Source: Plantago ovata (Eukaryota; Streptophyta; Magnoliopsida; Lamiales; Plantaginaceae). From it: a DNA stretch of 64,000 nt. Shown here piece after piece: positions 46,101 to 57,499 of the stretch. The notes below the pieces were generated by a model. It was given only the letters and a program-made list of their open reading frames with translations. It had not been told where the DNA came from and did no database searches. Both the position numbers and the translations under genes were made by a program. Numbering within the stretch: position 1 is the first letter of the stretch; each line of letters opens with the position of its first letter. The DNA lies in NCBI GenBank assembly GCA_028274465.1, contig CM051456.1, forward strand, positions 13,667,745 to 13,731,744. Direction: 5' to 3'.

Positions 46101-48801
46101 ATGACTTAATTACTGGTACGTGGGACCTAGATGTAGCAAAAACTATGTGAATTAATCACCAAAGACTTAGAAGGTTGATGCACAAAAAACTATGCAGTTT
46201 TGCCATCGAACATTTTACCATAAAATATATAGGGAAAAAACTGCAAAACAAAACAACATAATTACAAATAAATAACTCAATTATGACACCCGCAGGCCAC
46301 AAACACATCATCACTTGTGCAAAGAACTTGTATGCCTTTGTTTGTTGCATAAGTGGTGATGTCTTTGTTTTTGTCATTATTGTGCTTTTAATTTGTAGTG
46401 TTGTTTGATTTCTTTTCTACTGTATATTTTCCTGAATAAATGTTGGAAAGTGGAGCAGCATTATTTTGGTCCGTGTACCTGATAAGCCCATGGTACTTAA
46501 TTCATGAATCAATTTTCCAGTTTCTTGTTTAATTTGGTTTATTTCACATGTCATGCATTCGACTGCACTGCATATGTATGCCTACTTATAACCGACCTAA
46601 TTTACTCATGGCGCGTTAAGCTGACTATACCTTTCCTGAGCCAAACTCATAAATGAAGTTCTTTTTTCTTTATTTAGCTTCTTTTTTTCTTTTTTTTTTT
46701 ACTTTGATATGTTTATCTACTTTGGGCTTCTGTTAACCTATTCCAGCATCTTTTTCTCCTCATGTTATAGGGTGTAAGAGCTGTACAATTTGTTCTCATC
46801 ATATGGAGAACAGTTTAGCAAATATCTTATGCATTTGCACGTGGACCTAGGTAGATATGAATTCCTATACGCCATATAGTACTGGTACGAGATATGTGAA
46901 GTTCCAAAAATCGAGATACAATACAACGCATTAAATATTTTGTAGTACTTTTTTCTATATTCATTCAAATACGTCTAGTAGTTCCCAAGAAGAATGTATA
47001 CTATGCATAGCTTTGCATGTAGATGTAAACAAACCAGATAAAACAATCTATCTGAAATTGATTCATAAATTAATTACTAGGACGTAGGAGCTTGATGTAG
47101 TAAAAAACAATGTGAATTAATCACCATAGACTTCGGAGGTTGATGTACCAAAAACTATGTCATTTCGCCTTCCAACATGTTACCATAAAATATATAGGGA
47201 AAAAGATGCAAAACAACATAATTACAAATAACAATGTAAAATACTCAACGATGACACCCACAGGCCGCAAACACATCATCACTTGTCCAAAAGAACTTGT
47301 ATGCCTTTCTTCGTTGCATAAGTGGTCATGTGTGGCTGTCATCATTGTGCTTTTAATTTTTATCCTTGTTTGATTTCTTTTCTACTGTATATTTTACTGA
47401 TTGTTGGAAAGTGGAACAACATTGTTTTTTGTCCATGTACATCACAAGCCCATGGTCATTAATTCACGAATCAATTTTCCAGTTCATTGTTTAATTTGGT
47501 TTATTTCACACGACATGCATTCGACTGCAATGCTGATGTATGCATAACCGACCCAATTTACTCATGGCGCGTTTAGCTGTTATACTTTCCAGAGCGAGAA
47601 CCATAAATTCAGTTTACTTTCTCTATTAGCTTTTTTTACCTTGATTAGTTGTAATCAGGCAAATAGGTCTATCTACTTGGGGCTTCTGTTAACCTATCGC
47701 AGCACCTTTTTCTCCTGTTCTTGTAGGGCAGCAATACAGTATTCTGAGAACAGTTTTGATTATATCATTTCGTGCAAAGAAAGTCCAGAGCTGTTTCATA
47801 ATTCTTGCTTTTTAATTTTATTGAGGACGGAGCAGACGGTTGAATCTGCTTAGTTGGTATCTCCTCAACTATGAGCAAATGAAATACGTTTACTTCTACT
47901 CTTTTGTATTTCTTTATTAACTTTTTTTTTTACTTTGATTAGCTGTAATAAGGCAAATAGGTCTATTACTTGGGGCTTCTGTTAACCTATCCCAGCATTT
48001 TTTTTCCGTCATCTTACTGGGGGGGCAAGAGTTGCAGAATTCTGGCTCGTATAGAAAACAGTTTTGAATATATAATTTCGTGTAAAGAAAGTCTAGCGCT
48101 GTTGCATAATTCTTGTTTTGTCAAATTACTTTGGGTTGGGCAGAGGGTTGAAACTGCTTAATTGGCCTTTGGCTTAACCTATGAGCTGATTAAGAAAAAT
48201 TGCTGTTATGTGAATAATGATTAGATCCTTAAAAAAATGTAGAATTTGTAAATTATCTGTCATTTTTACATAAAAATGTTGCATGCACATGTGTAATGTG
48301 TTCTAGAATTAATGTTGCATGCACATGTGTAATGTGTTCTAGAATTAAAAGTTTTCAATAGTATATTGGCCATACATTTCCGTGAATCAAAACTCAGTGA
48401 ATATTATCTTCCTTGGAAGTAGTATACAATTAATTTGGTTTGTCATATAGTATGTATTTATTGTAAAACTTTGGTCATCGTTATATTTATTTTAGAGTTC
48501 ATGCTGACATGGATTTTTTATATTGAGTCTGAAATTGCTAGCAAGTCCCTGGACATCATTTGCGATGTCTTAAAAAATCATCTATTATGTCCTAAATATA
48601 AAGAGGCACATAGTTGTGCCTTTGCATATTGCTGTTTACAATCATGATGTTGATACTTGATAGTGAAACTGTTAAAAGTGTTTTACAAAAGAATTCAAAT
48701 TCATCTTATCCTCTTCGTGATCTTTACAGACGAAGATATCCTGTGAAGTAATCATCAATACGCGCAACAAAACAATTTCTCGTCAAAATTGCTATCCTGA
48801 G
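43160..48801 (+). CDS. LEA_2 / NHL-type single-pass membrane protein
   Basis: Exon 1 (43160-43735, 192 codons) joins exon 2 (48730-48801, 24 codons) in phase 0 across a 4994-bp intron with GTATGA and TTACAG borders. Residues 1-45 form a proline/histidine-rich cytosolic part. A membrane helix follows (about residues 49-68, CCAITFLFLVAAAYLFWPS). The LEA_2 fold then occupies about 80-210, with LDLTIKVRNRDFYSLDYDS, VAIGYRGKRLGFVTSGGGHV and RGSSYVNATLQMDG. Exon 2 supplies the conserved end TKISCEVIINTRNKTISRQN followed by CYPE, which supports the distant splice. After 48801 a GT occurs; either a small last exon follows or translation runs on for 17 more codons to the stop at 48853. Relatives of this NDR1/HIN1-like group are plasma-membrane or endomembrane proteins of poorly known role. 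Exon 2 is my reading and needs a transcript. Confidence 0.82.
44130..48190. repeat. Tandem copies of a unit of about 0.95 kb in the LEA_2 intron
   Basis: A unit beginning near TTCTGTTAACCTATTCCAGC and ending near CATGGCGCGTTTAGC and a T-rich tract occurs at about 44130-45095. A copy lacking its first part lies at 46020-46705, a nearly full copy at 46706-47640, and two short partial copies at 47641-47935 and 47936-48190. Marker phrases such as GACACCCACAGGCC, AAACACATCATCAC and TCACATGTCATGCATTCGAC recur in order in the larger copies. The first and second copies are separated by a TIR element. Confidence 0.88.
45106..46000. mobile_element. TIR element (about 0.9 kb) with gene-like interior
   Basis: The left end GGGTTTACTATTAACCACCG is matched by the right end on the minus strand, GGGTTTACTATTAGGCTATT, and both continue into CACCGTATTAACTATACTAT and AGCTCCAATAG. 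The arms are about 60 bp. The interior is GC-richer than its surroundings, with a segment at about 45710-45870 that is open in several frames and another at 45200-45425. No transposase is seen. I could not settle a target-site duplication. A Pack-type element that captured host exons is one explanation. Confidence 0.75.
48276..48347. repeat. 36-bp tandem duplication
   Basis: ATGTTGCATGCACATGTGTA followed by ATGTGTTCTAGAATTA occurs twice in a row, without mismatches by eye. Confidence 0.9.
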
Positions 48802-49536
48802 GTAATTATTTCAAACTTGTTCTGGAGTCCAATTTATCATCTTTTCATGTCGTAATTTCACAAGCATGCTTTCGAGTGGAGTGTGAAGAGGATAGGTATT
48901 ACGACTTACGAATAGTATACTGTGTGGCCCAGCGCGTGCAATTGTCCTCACCCCTTCATGATGCATCAATAATGAATAGCATTCCGATTCTTTCAAGACC
49001 AAATACCCATTTTCTTACCTTTTGCATTACTTTACTCCCTTGCATGTCTCTTGTGGTGAAATACAAGCATGTGCAGAGTGAAGTTATCATTATACTTATC
49101 AATCTTCATTCCAGTTTTATGAATGATAAAAGTGAAATATTGCTTCCTAATACAGCTGGATACATTGGATTTGAGCAGGTTGATGAAGTGATTTAGGAGT
49201 TGTTGCAGTATCAGAAGTGAATGCACATAAAGACACTTCGGTAATTTCTGATGAGTTCATTCATGCGCTGCTATCATCAGTTGAAATATATACTTCATGT
49301 ACATTTATACAGCTAGGTTGTGAGCCTTTTTTTTTTTTTTTTTGCACAGTTTGGCCTATTTGATTTGTATATGAAACATATCAGGTATGTGACCTGGGAT
49401 TGTCGCCAATGGAGCAATACATTATTGAACTGTTTTTTGTTGATTGTACAAAGAACACATGGCAATAAGAATAAATTACACAAATCCTGAAATTTTCAAG
49501 ATCCTGATGTGTAACCATAGCTGTGATACATAAATT

Positions 49537-49785
49537 CTAGCTGGAATTGTGTCCGGGCTGCTTCCACTTGTACTCTCCATGATGATGCCTGCACCTGAAC
49601 GAACCGGGATGGCTTGTTGGTGAACACAGGCACATCAATCTGGTTGTACTTGCACCACCTTCGGTATTAACTGTTCGTTGTTGGCTTGCAGCTTCCTGGA
49701 TGGCAGCTGGCAACGGATGAACCGCCGGTGTTGCTTGACTGGGTGGGTTTGGAGTAGGTTGCCAGTATCCAACCGGGTAGCACAT
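49537..49785 (-). CDS. Small plant protein with SPTSHPGSFRC motif (82 residues)
   Basis: From ATG at 49785 the product opens MCYPVGYWQPTPNPPSQATP and ends with a conserved C-terminal motif, CLCSPTSHPGSFRCRHHHGE, followed by YKW. This C-terminal motif is characteristic of a family of short plant proteins often labelled serine-rich or uncharacterised. The frame extends upstream to 50046, but the extra residues look like untranslated leader, and an AG just before the ATG may be a splice acceptor. The cysteines and histidines could bind metal, but no function is established. It lies convergent to the LEA_2 gene, whose 3' end must be before about 49.5 kb. Confidence 0.7.
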   Translation of the reverse strand: MCYPVGYWQPTPNPPSQATPAVHPLPAAIQEAASQQRTVNTEGGASTTRLMCLCSPTSHPGSFRCRHHHGEYKWKQPGHNSS

Positions 49786-50054
49786 CCTTGTGTTGTAAGA
49801 AATAGTTGTTTTGTTTGAATGGAACAGTTTATGTGCCAAGGAATATAGAATCTTGGGATTATATAGGGAACCAAAGCAATCATAAAGATGGAGAGGAGAA
49901 GAAAAGGCTTGGGTTGATTCACCACAAGGTATTGCTTTCAGCCTCATCTTTCTGCAAAGAAGCGTGTTTTCCCATGCAACACTTATCCCTTCGCAGAATT
50001 TTCCCATCCTTATAATTTTATAAAATGAGAAAAACAAAAACAACAATATTATGG

Positions 50055-50081
50055 GGTAGTGTGTGTGTGTGTGTGTGTGTG
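50055..50081. repeat. (GT)n microsatellite
   Basis: About twelve GT units follow the upstream part of the small minus-strand gene. Confidence 0.9.
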
Positions 50082-50525
50082 ACGTTAATAGATGTTATTT
50101 TCTTTCGCCTATTGATTGCTGTTTATAGAATTTTGTGGCGGCGCTTTGGAGATTCATGAGGAGTTTTGTTTCGACTTTGCATGTATACTTAGTTGTGAAG
50201 AAAGGCTAAAATAATAACCTCCTGGTTCAATTGGATTCTCCTGTTAATCTTTATCTGTGTAATTTTATTTATGAGCTACACATAAAATATAGAGGGCTTG
50301 GAATATTGGTCAAACAACTCATGTAACTAACAGTCGCACCATTAATGTCAGGCAAGCAAGCAAGAGAAGATACAACTCCACAACAGCACAAGTGGATGGG
50401 ATTTGGACTGGGTTTTAGAAATAGTTCAAAATATCTCATATCATGTGAATGTATATGAACTCGACTACTCCCTCTAAACATGAAATGTATGTAGGAGTAT
50501 TACATACTAGAATTCTAGTATCATA

Positions 50526-50761
50526 CTTCTCCATTTCTTTAGTTACTTCCTAAGGGGATTGTTCATCGCGACCTTTGACCACGTATAACTTTTAAATTAA
50601 ACTGTATCCATATAAATTAAAAGTTGATTATGAAAATATACTTCATTTAATTTTATAATATAATTTTATTATATTTTTATCTAATGTAATTTAGGAGTTA
50701 TACGTGGTCAAAGGTCGCGGTGAACAGTTCCCTTATGAAGTAACTAAAGAAATGGAGTAAG
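50526..50761. mobile_element. Stowaway-like MITE, nearly full-length hairpin
   Basis: The left arm CTTCTCCATTTCTTTAGTTA and the right arm on the minus strand, CTTACTCCATTTCTTTAGTT, are followed by matching TTCATCGCGACCTTTGACCA / TTCACCGCGACCTTTGACCA and CGTATAACT. TA flanks both ends. The element is 236 bp with arms of about 80 bp. Confidence 0.82.
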
Positions 50762-51073
50762 TATATAATTATGCTCTACCATAGAGAATAAGGGAAAAAT
50801 GCATAAATGTACCCGTGTTCTTTTAAAATATAATTCTACTTGCATATAGGGAAAGTGGGATGCACTCTCCAATTTTGGAGCAAGTGTGCATAGTTTTGGA
50901 CAACACAAGGTACATCCATGCAATTTTAGAAATACAAGGTACACTTTTGCACATTTCAAATAACACAAGGTACATCTATGCATTTTTTTCCTAGAGAATA
51001 AAGGGCTGGAATAAATTTGTCTTCGAGCTAGTTATGTTTCTTTCAATAATTTAATATTTAATCAATTCAATAT

Positions 51074-51262
51074 TCAATCAGAAAGAATTACCACTTTTGT
51101 TGTGAGTCTGCGACATATGACCTTCCATAATGGTGGAAGATCCCATGTTGGAGTTACCACCTTATGTAGGTGGTTATTAGGGAAGGGTGGAACTACATCT
51201 TTAAATTTACTGCTAGCCATCTTCGCGAGACAATCTACTGTTGAATTCACCTTCTGGTACAT
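51074..51262 (-). pseudogene. LINE RNase H tail
   Basis: The minus strand reads VNSTVDCLAKMASSKFKDV and then PPLWKVICRR, matching the HREANSVADCLAK end of plant LINE RNase H domains. It is a short relic. A related piece lies at 52980-53115. Confidence 0.6.
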
Positions 51263-51360
51263 ACCTTAAGAGCCCGTTTACAATCTACTGTTGAATTCAC
51301 CTTCTGGTACATACCTTAAGAGCCCGTTTACAATCTACTGTTGAATTCACCTTCTGGTAC
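51231..51360. repeat. 50-bp tandem repeat, 2.6 copies
   Basis: CAATCTACTGTTGAATTCAC followed by CTTCTGGTACATACCTTAAG and AGCCCGTTTA is repeated with no difference by eye until the last partial copy. It starts inside the LINE relic. Confidence 0.93.
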
Positions 51361-51539
51361 GTACCTTTTGGTTTGGTTTGAACTAGAAAAAGTAAAACCA
51401 ACATTTCCTAGGAAATCTGGTCTAAACTCACAAGTAGTAAATGTGAATATTTTACTTGTTTGGTTCACTAAAATTGACAATGAAATCTGGTCCAACCTAC
51501 AACAATCTTATCTTCTTCTTTTTCTCTCTCTACCGTAAA

Positions 51540-52380
51540 AGCCCAACATTGCATAGATAAGTTATCCCTGAGGTCGATGCCGAAAAGCTTGACTAAATTG
51601 TCCCTCAAAGGGATTTGAGTATAGTAATTGATTTGTTTGGAAATTATTTTCTTAATCAAACAGAAGACATAAACCTTTCAAAAACATCAAAGTACTAAAA
51701 AAAAAAAAAAAAAAAAAAAGGCATGATAAATATCTGGTTCTAAGCTACTTGGGCATAATAAATGTTGATCCATGGGTCAGAGGCTAGAGTGGGGGGGAGG
51801 GGGGGAGAGCAAGTGATTGGGCTTATAGATCGATATACCGTTAAACCTTGTAAATAAATGTAAATAGTTGAAACAATAGTTAAACTTTCGGTTAAAGACT
51901 TAAAAGTTCATAGTTTTAATTAGTAGATCTAAGCATGCAAGTAATGCATAAAGTAAAGAACACAAGAACTTAATGGTTTCAGCAAATATATATCGTAGTT
52001 CCTCCAGTATTCCACTTGTCTGGATTTAGAAGAATTCACTAACTTATTTTTGCAAATACACATGTTTACATCACAACTTAGCACATTCAAAAGTCAAAAC
52101 ACCCTTATGCTTAGGTAGTCTTCCACAAATCTACTAGTTACATGCCAAAGGCCCAAAGATTGAACCATTCACTAAAATATTTGTTACTCGTCTGAAAAAT
52201 ATCATTTACCTGATTTTTCTTTCCTTCTTGAGGCCTAGAAACTTTATTATTCTATTTGTATTATAGATTGAACAGTAGATGCACCAAATGATGTATATGT
52301 GAAATGTTACGGGTGATTCTTTTAGATCTCGGAAGCTTTGGTTATGGAAAAGTATCTTGACAATTAAGAGATTGATGAGG
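51540..52380. repeat. Intergenic segment duplicated at about 56025-56900
   Basis: AGCTTGACTAAATTGT, AATTGATTTGTTTGG or AATTGATTTATTTGG, ACTTGGGCATAATAAATGTT, GACCTAAGCATGCAAGTAAT or GATCTAAGCATGCAAGTAAT, and GATTGAACAGTAGATG occur in the same order in both places, about 4.5 kb apart. An A run of about 21 lies at 51699-51719 in this copy only. Confidence 0.85.
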
Positions 52381-52979
52381 AGATTTTGTTTCTACTCTGC
52401 TTGTATACCTTAGTTGTGAATTTAAGAAAAGGTTGAAATGATAAGTTGATAACCTTCTGGTTCAATTGGATTCACTTATTAAGATTCATTAACTATATGT
52501 GTAATTTTATTTACCACAAAATTTATAGAGGACTTGGAATATTGCCCAAACAATGCACGTAACTAACCGTAGCACCACTAATGTTAGGCAAGCAAGCCGG
52601 AAAGAATATAACTACACAGTAACACAGGTGGATGGAATCTGGATTGGACCAAATTGAATTGTGATTCATCTCCACATATATGATTCATGCAACTAGACAA
52701 GCGTTGACCTTGAATTGTATCATAGTCAGGCCTTGAAAAATTATGATCGGGTTGGACCGAAATGGACATTGTGGGTGTTCGTCCCCCACTAAAATTTAAG
52801 GATAAATGTTTTATGTAATATTTATATGATTTTTCAATATTCAATCGGAAAGAATTACCATCTTTATTATGACAGATGACCTTAGAGATTAAATCTTGGT
52901 AGTACATAGCTTGATCAAGATGATGTCCCATTCTTCGAGTGGTTTACTCGTTTACATTTAAGTACAAGCATTCAAAAAT

Positions 52980-53115
52980 CCATAAGAGCAACACCCGAGT
53001 TACCACCTTATGTAGGTGGTTCATGGAACGGTGGAACTACTTCATTCCTAAATTTACTACTAGCCATCTTCGCGGGGCGATCCTCCATCGAATTCACCTC
53101 CCGGTGTATGTCTTA
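52980..53115 (-). pseudogene. Second LINE RNase H relic
   Basis: TTACCACCTTATGTAGGTGG and CTAGCCATCTTCGCG match 51150-51230. It has no open frame of note. Confidence 0.5.
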
Positions 53116-53179
53116 GATGTAAACTGTTGGAAATTTCGTAGCAAGCTTCCTGATATCACCACTAGTGCCCATGCCTGAT

Positions 53180-54950
53180 GTACTGTTCCAACTTCATGAA
53201 AATACATTGTATGGCATATTGAGAATCAATTTGATAAGGATAGATCAAGTATTGGATTATATGTTAACTCAGCTACCATTATAAATTTATGATTGTAGAG
53301 GTGAAAATCTAGTAAGATTATAAACGCTCTTAAATTACAAACTTCTCGAACTTTAAAGAACTACCAAACTCTCTAAGTCACCATAATTTGGCACAACACA
53401 CGAGTCTTGTCCAATGCGAGCACCCAAGTCTTCTGGTTCTCTCTATGTCCAGTTGAGCACCTGAGATTAGAAAAGCGCGTGTGGATGTGTGTTTATCTCC
53501 GGCTTGCCTAAGTCAAGCCGGTGCGAGACTTTACTTGAAGGAGCTTGAAGGTTCTCCTTGTCTTAGAGTAATAAATGTACTTAATTAAGACCAGTTACCT
53601 TTTTCTTTGAAAATGGTGCCCTTATATAGTTGTTGGCTAACCCTATGTCGCCCCAATCTCCTGCTTACATCTGTCAGCTTCTTATTCGTCCAAATATGTT
53701 GGATAGGCCCAACGTTGACTTTCATGGGCTTGGCCCAGGCCCATCTAGGTGTATCTTCTTGTGCTACCTAGAAGCTTCCACACTCCTCTTGTCCTTTCTC
53801 TCCATGTGGTTGTGATGCGAACCTTGTCCTGATCCAATTGTAAAGCAATACAAACAAGTATTTAAACTTCGTACTAAATGAGCTTCGTACACTCTAACCT
53901 GTTAAGTGCTTGAGTCATGCTCCTTGTCCTTCTAGCTCCCGTTCCGGACCTCAAAATCTCCGCCTCTCTAGAAGGATTTATTTTAATGAACTAGGCACAT
54001 TTGTAAAAATGCCCTAGAGGTCCACATAATTCAAGGTTCGGATCTTTTAGGTTCGCGGCCTTTCACCGACGCTTGTATTTGTGAAACCTCATAGTTCGTG
54101 GAGTAACGCACGATACGAACTAGACATATTTTCCTTATCAACAATGATGTACTTTACAATACGTTAAACACGTGTAACATATAGTACCTTATAAAGATTG
54201 CAAATATAGCCATAATTAAATCGCTCCACGATGCATCTGATATGTGAACTTTCCTTGTGTCAAGTCCTAAATTGCCATACAAGGTGATACGCCACTATGC
54301 AAGTCGACCGAATACATCACTTGGCAAAAATAAAAAAATAAATTATTTAATTGCTTTTTCTTTTTTCTTTATGTTATCCTTGTATTTAATTTTCTTGTCT
54401 TTTAATTTCCTTTTTGTAATATATATTTATTCATTTACTACATATTTCACTATTAATAAATTATATTGAAACACTAATTGTAAAATTTAATATATCCAAA
54501 GTCAATAATTTTAAGTGGTGTATTTTTCTATTACTGGGTATTGTAATTTTTTATTTCTAGTTCATGTTATTAATCAATTAACAACTTGTAAATAATTTGA
54601 AGTATGAAGTTTAAAAGAAATGAAAAAAATAAAGTGATATTCAAAGAAATGAAAAAGAAAACAATAATATTTGACTAAAATATATCTATGAGAGTGGAAG
54701 AGGAAGAAGAAAAGAGTAGGATAGATTGACATGATTGTGTGGCAATGTGTGATGATAAGATGGAATTTAGGGTCTAGGATGGTCAATAGAGTTGACATTA
54801 GTATCAATCTCTATTTTCCATAATAGTAAAATCAATAAAACCAATAAAAGCAGTTTACAAAAAGACATATGTTAAGTATTGTCATTCAATTGAGTTTTCC
54901 ATTTAACTCTAGTAAATCTTCTAAAAACACCAAATTTAATGCTCTCCTTC
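53180..54950. other. No recognisable gene
   Basis: This is AT-rich intergenic DNA, with a GC-richer patch at about 53630-53820 that holds a short open frame without a known domain. Confidence 0.4.
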
Positions 54951-54960
54951 ATACCCTGGC

Positions 54961-54969
54961 TCTATATAA
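54961..54969 (+). promoter_or_regulatory. TATA box of the OVATE family gene
   Basis: TCTATATAA lies about 50 bp before the chosen ATG at 55013, giving a very short leader. It argues against any start upstream of 55013. Confidence 0.6.
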
Positions 54970-55012
54970 TAAGTAGATTTTGGTTCACGAAGCAAAGAAC
55001 CACAAACACAAA

Positions 55013-55576
55013 ATGAGGGCTATGTTGGATAAAATGCTTCAACAATGCCTCTCAAGACTCAAACGCTCTAATAGACGATTTCAGTTCCATTTGCGCAGCT
55101 ACAAGCACATCAAAATGTCGTGGTCATCTGCCAAAACCACCACAAAATTGAAACGAGATAGATCTGGAACACTCTCCGACGTCGATCAGTTCCTCTTCGA
55201 CAATTTCCGGTCACTCTACCAGGAAGAATACGAAGAGAGCATCTCAAGTAGACTCCAACACATCGATAAGATGGAAGAGGATGTGCAAGAGGAACGAGGC
55301 GATTGCATTGCGCTGCTGGCATGTTCAGAGAATCCATACGAGGAATTTAAGATGTCGATGGAGAAGATTGTTGAGGCGCGACTGGAGCGTAACGGGAGTG
55401 TGGATTGTGGATTTATGGATCAGTTGTTGTTCTATTTCATGGATTTGAATGGTACAGAGTACTACCCGATTATTCTCCGCGCATTTGTGGATCTGTTGGT
55501 GGATTTGCAACTGAGTTATGAGCAGATTCCGATGGCTCAGCCGGCATGGAACCAAAGGGTTGGGAGGCGCCATTAG
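55013..55576 (+). CDS. OFP: OVATE family protein (transcriptional repressor type), single exon
   Basis: The intronless frame encodes 187 residues starting MRAMLDKMLQQCLSRLKRSN. The OVATE domain (DUF623) is C-terminal, about residues 105-165: ENPYEEFKMSMEKIVEARLE, then DQLLFYFMDLNGTEYYPIIL and RAFVDLLVDL. The N-terminal part is rich in basic residues (RSNRRFQFHLRSYKHIK) and may target the nucleus. OVATE family proteins are plant repressors that interact with KNOX/BELL homeodomain and TRM proteins and shape organs and secondary walls. The start at 55013 is the first ATG; it follows a TATA box and has AAA before it. The gene is shorter than the classical OVATE protein but within the family range. 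Neighbours are intergenic duplications, so context adds nothing about function. Confidence 0.9.
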   Translation: MRAMLDKMLQQCLSRLKRSNRRFQFHLRSYKHIKMSWSSAKTTTKLKRDRSGTLSDVDQFLFDNFRSLYQEEYEESISSRLQHIDKMEEDVQEERGDCIALLACSENPYEEFKMSMEKIVEARLERNGSVDCGFMDQLLFYFMDLNGTEYYPIILRAFVDLLVDLQLSYEQIPMAQPAWNQRVGRRH

Positions 55577-56024
55577 AGAAGGAATTTATTTTTTGATTTT
55601 CAAGTGAAATTATGGTTATGTTGAGTTTTGTGTTGTGTTGGGCCCACTAGGGTACTCGACCTAGCGAGGGCGAAGTAGTAATTTATAATGGGAGGACGAG
55701 GGTAAACTACATTTTCATTGTACCGTTGCTTTTTTTAGTTTGATGAATCGAGTCAAGTTGGATGTGAGTCGAATAAGGTTGCATTGCATGTGGATTACAT
55801 ATGTAATCTTTTTTTTATCTATAAAAGTTTGGTTATTGATGGCCTTATTGGCTTATTCACTCATGTCAACAATCCTTTACGAGTAACAAAATTTTCAATA
55901 CTAAAACACATGTTAAATTTTTGTTCTAGTATTTATTTGTCTTTTTAGGGGTAGGGGATGTTAAACTTGAGTTGTGAATGCATATACATCAAAGATAAGC
56001 AAGCAAAACATTAAAACCAATATT

Positions 56025-56900
56025 GCAAAGATAAGTTACCCCTCGATCCCAAAGAGCTTGACTAAATTGTTGAGCGAAGTAATTGATTTATTTGGGAATT
56101 CTTTTGTTAATCAAATAGAAAACAAAAATCTTTCAAAAATAGTAAACTAGAGATTTGTCTACTATTTTTGGGAAAAACTGGAACATAGTTACATGATAAA
56201 TGTCGAGATATTCGATAATTTGTTTGTAGGATGTGCAGGGTTTTAGAGGATTTAAAGAACTAGTAGGCACTAACTACTAAAACTCAGTACTAATCTACAT
56301 AGCTCAAGACGGTTACGAATTTGTACTACTTCCTTAGTGCCCAGGGGTCATCAAAATATATCGGATTCTAAGCCACTTGGGCATAATAAATGTTGGTTCA
56401 TTTGGTTAGAGGCTAAAGTCTTTGGGGAGGGGGACCAGGTGTTTAGACTTATAAATCTTATACCTTGTGAATAAATGCAAATAGTTAAAACAATAGTTAT
56501 ATAAACTTTCGGTGGAGGACTTAAATTTCAAGTAAGTAGTTTGAATTAGTAGACCTAAGCATGCAAGTAATGCAAAACGTAAAGAACACAAGAACTTATA
56601 ATGGTTTCAATGAATGTCGAATTCCTCCACTATTCCATGTGTCTAGATTAGAGGAATTTACTGACTTTTATTTTTACGGACACACATGTTGTACATCACA
56701 ACAACTTAGCATGCCAAAGATTGAACCCTATATTCTAATGTTGGTTAGTTACTCATTATCAAAAAATTGCCCTTTACCTATAAACTTTGTTATTCTATTT
56801 GTACTATAGATTGAACAGTAGATGAACCAAATGATGTATATGTGAAATGTGCTTGGTGATTCTTTTGGATCTCGAAAGATTTGGTTACGGACAAATATCT
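56025..56900. repeat. Partner of the 51540-52380 intergenic duplication
   Basis: The shared phrases listed for 51540-52380 occur here in the same order. This copy lies downstream of the OVATE gene. Confidence 0.85.
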
Positions 56901-57330
56901 TGACTATTTAGAGCTTGTTTTTGGTCGCTTAGAAACAACAGAGCTTCTGGTGGCTTTAATGAATGAAATCCATCGGATAATTATAGCTTTCATGTTGTTA
57001 AATGCATGTGTATGTTAGGGCAAATTAAAGAGATAACAATCACAAAACATTGGACTAGGCCAACCTTAGACGTGGATTAGTAAGATGTCGTTTCTTGAAA
57101 TGGATATTTAGGTTAATCCGTACTAATTTCAGTTCCCACTGTAGGTTGGTATGTCAGAAGATCTTAAACGATATTAAACTTACTTTCCAAGTTTCATGAA
57201 GTCATTATAAAATGGGTTTTTATTGTGTTCTAGTCTCACTTTTGGACACAACTTTGCTTCACCCATTGTTTAGGTGTGCTTTTCATTTTAGGCCTAATTA
57301 TACAACAAAATATTACTTTTCGGACCTACT
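56900..57330. other. No recognisable gene, possible LINE relic
   Basis: A broken frame near 56900-57060 has LINE-like words (WSLRNNRASGG), but it is too short to classify. Confidence 0.3.
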
Positions 57331-57334
57331 CTAG

Positions 57335-57495
57335 AGTGATGAGCAACGGTCCAGAACCGGGACCGTGTTGGACCAGACTTTAATTTGAGGTTTTTCATGG
57401 ACCGGAGACTGGACCGTAATATATATGGTCCGGCCCGGTCCGGTCCAGATCGTAATAACTACGGTGTCTGGACCGTTTTAGACCCGTGTAACCAA
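57335..57495. repeat. GGTCCGG-rich dispersed element
   Basis: ATGGTCCGGCCCGGTCCGG, CAACGGTCCAGAACCGG and TCTGGACCGTTTTAGACC make this similar to the hAT-like interiors at 2470-2620 and 5250-5415. An A run follows at about 57502. Its ends are not fixed. Confidence 0.5.
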
Positions 57496-57499
57496 ATTA

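Larger units (their letters stand above)
50240..52650. repeat. Intergenic duplication (two related segments)
   Basis: 50215-50420 and 52445-52645 are similar: CTTCTGGTTCAATTGGATTC, GAGGGCTTGGAATATTG or GAGGACTTGGAATATTG, and TGTCAGGCAAGCAAGC or TGTTAGGCAAGCAAGC recur in order. The pair lies about 2.2 kb apart. Confidence 0.8.

Noticed and set aside
53630-53815. 61-codon frame in a GC-richer patch
   Set aside because: It is short, with no family and no splice partners.
54980-55012. Longer OVATE protein starting 11 codons earlier
   Set aside because: The upstream position is TTG, not ATG, and lies only about 10 bases after the TATA box. The first real ATG is 55013.
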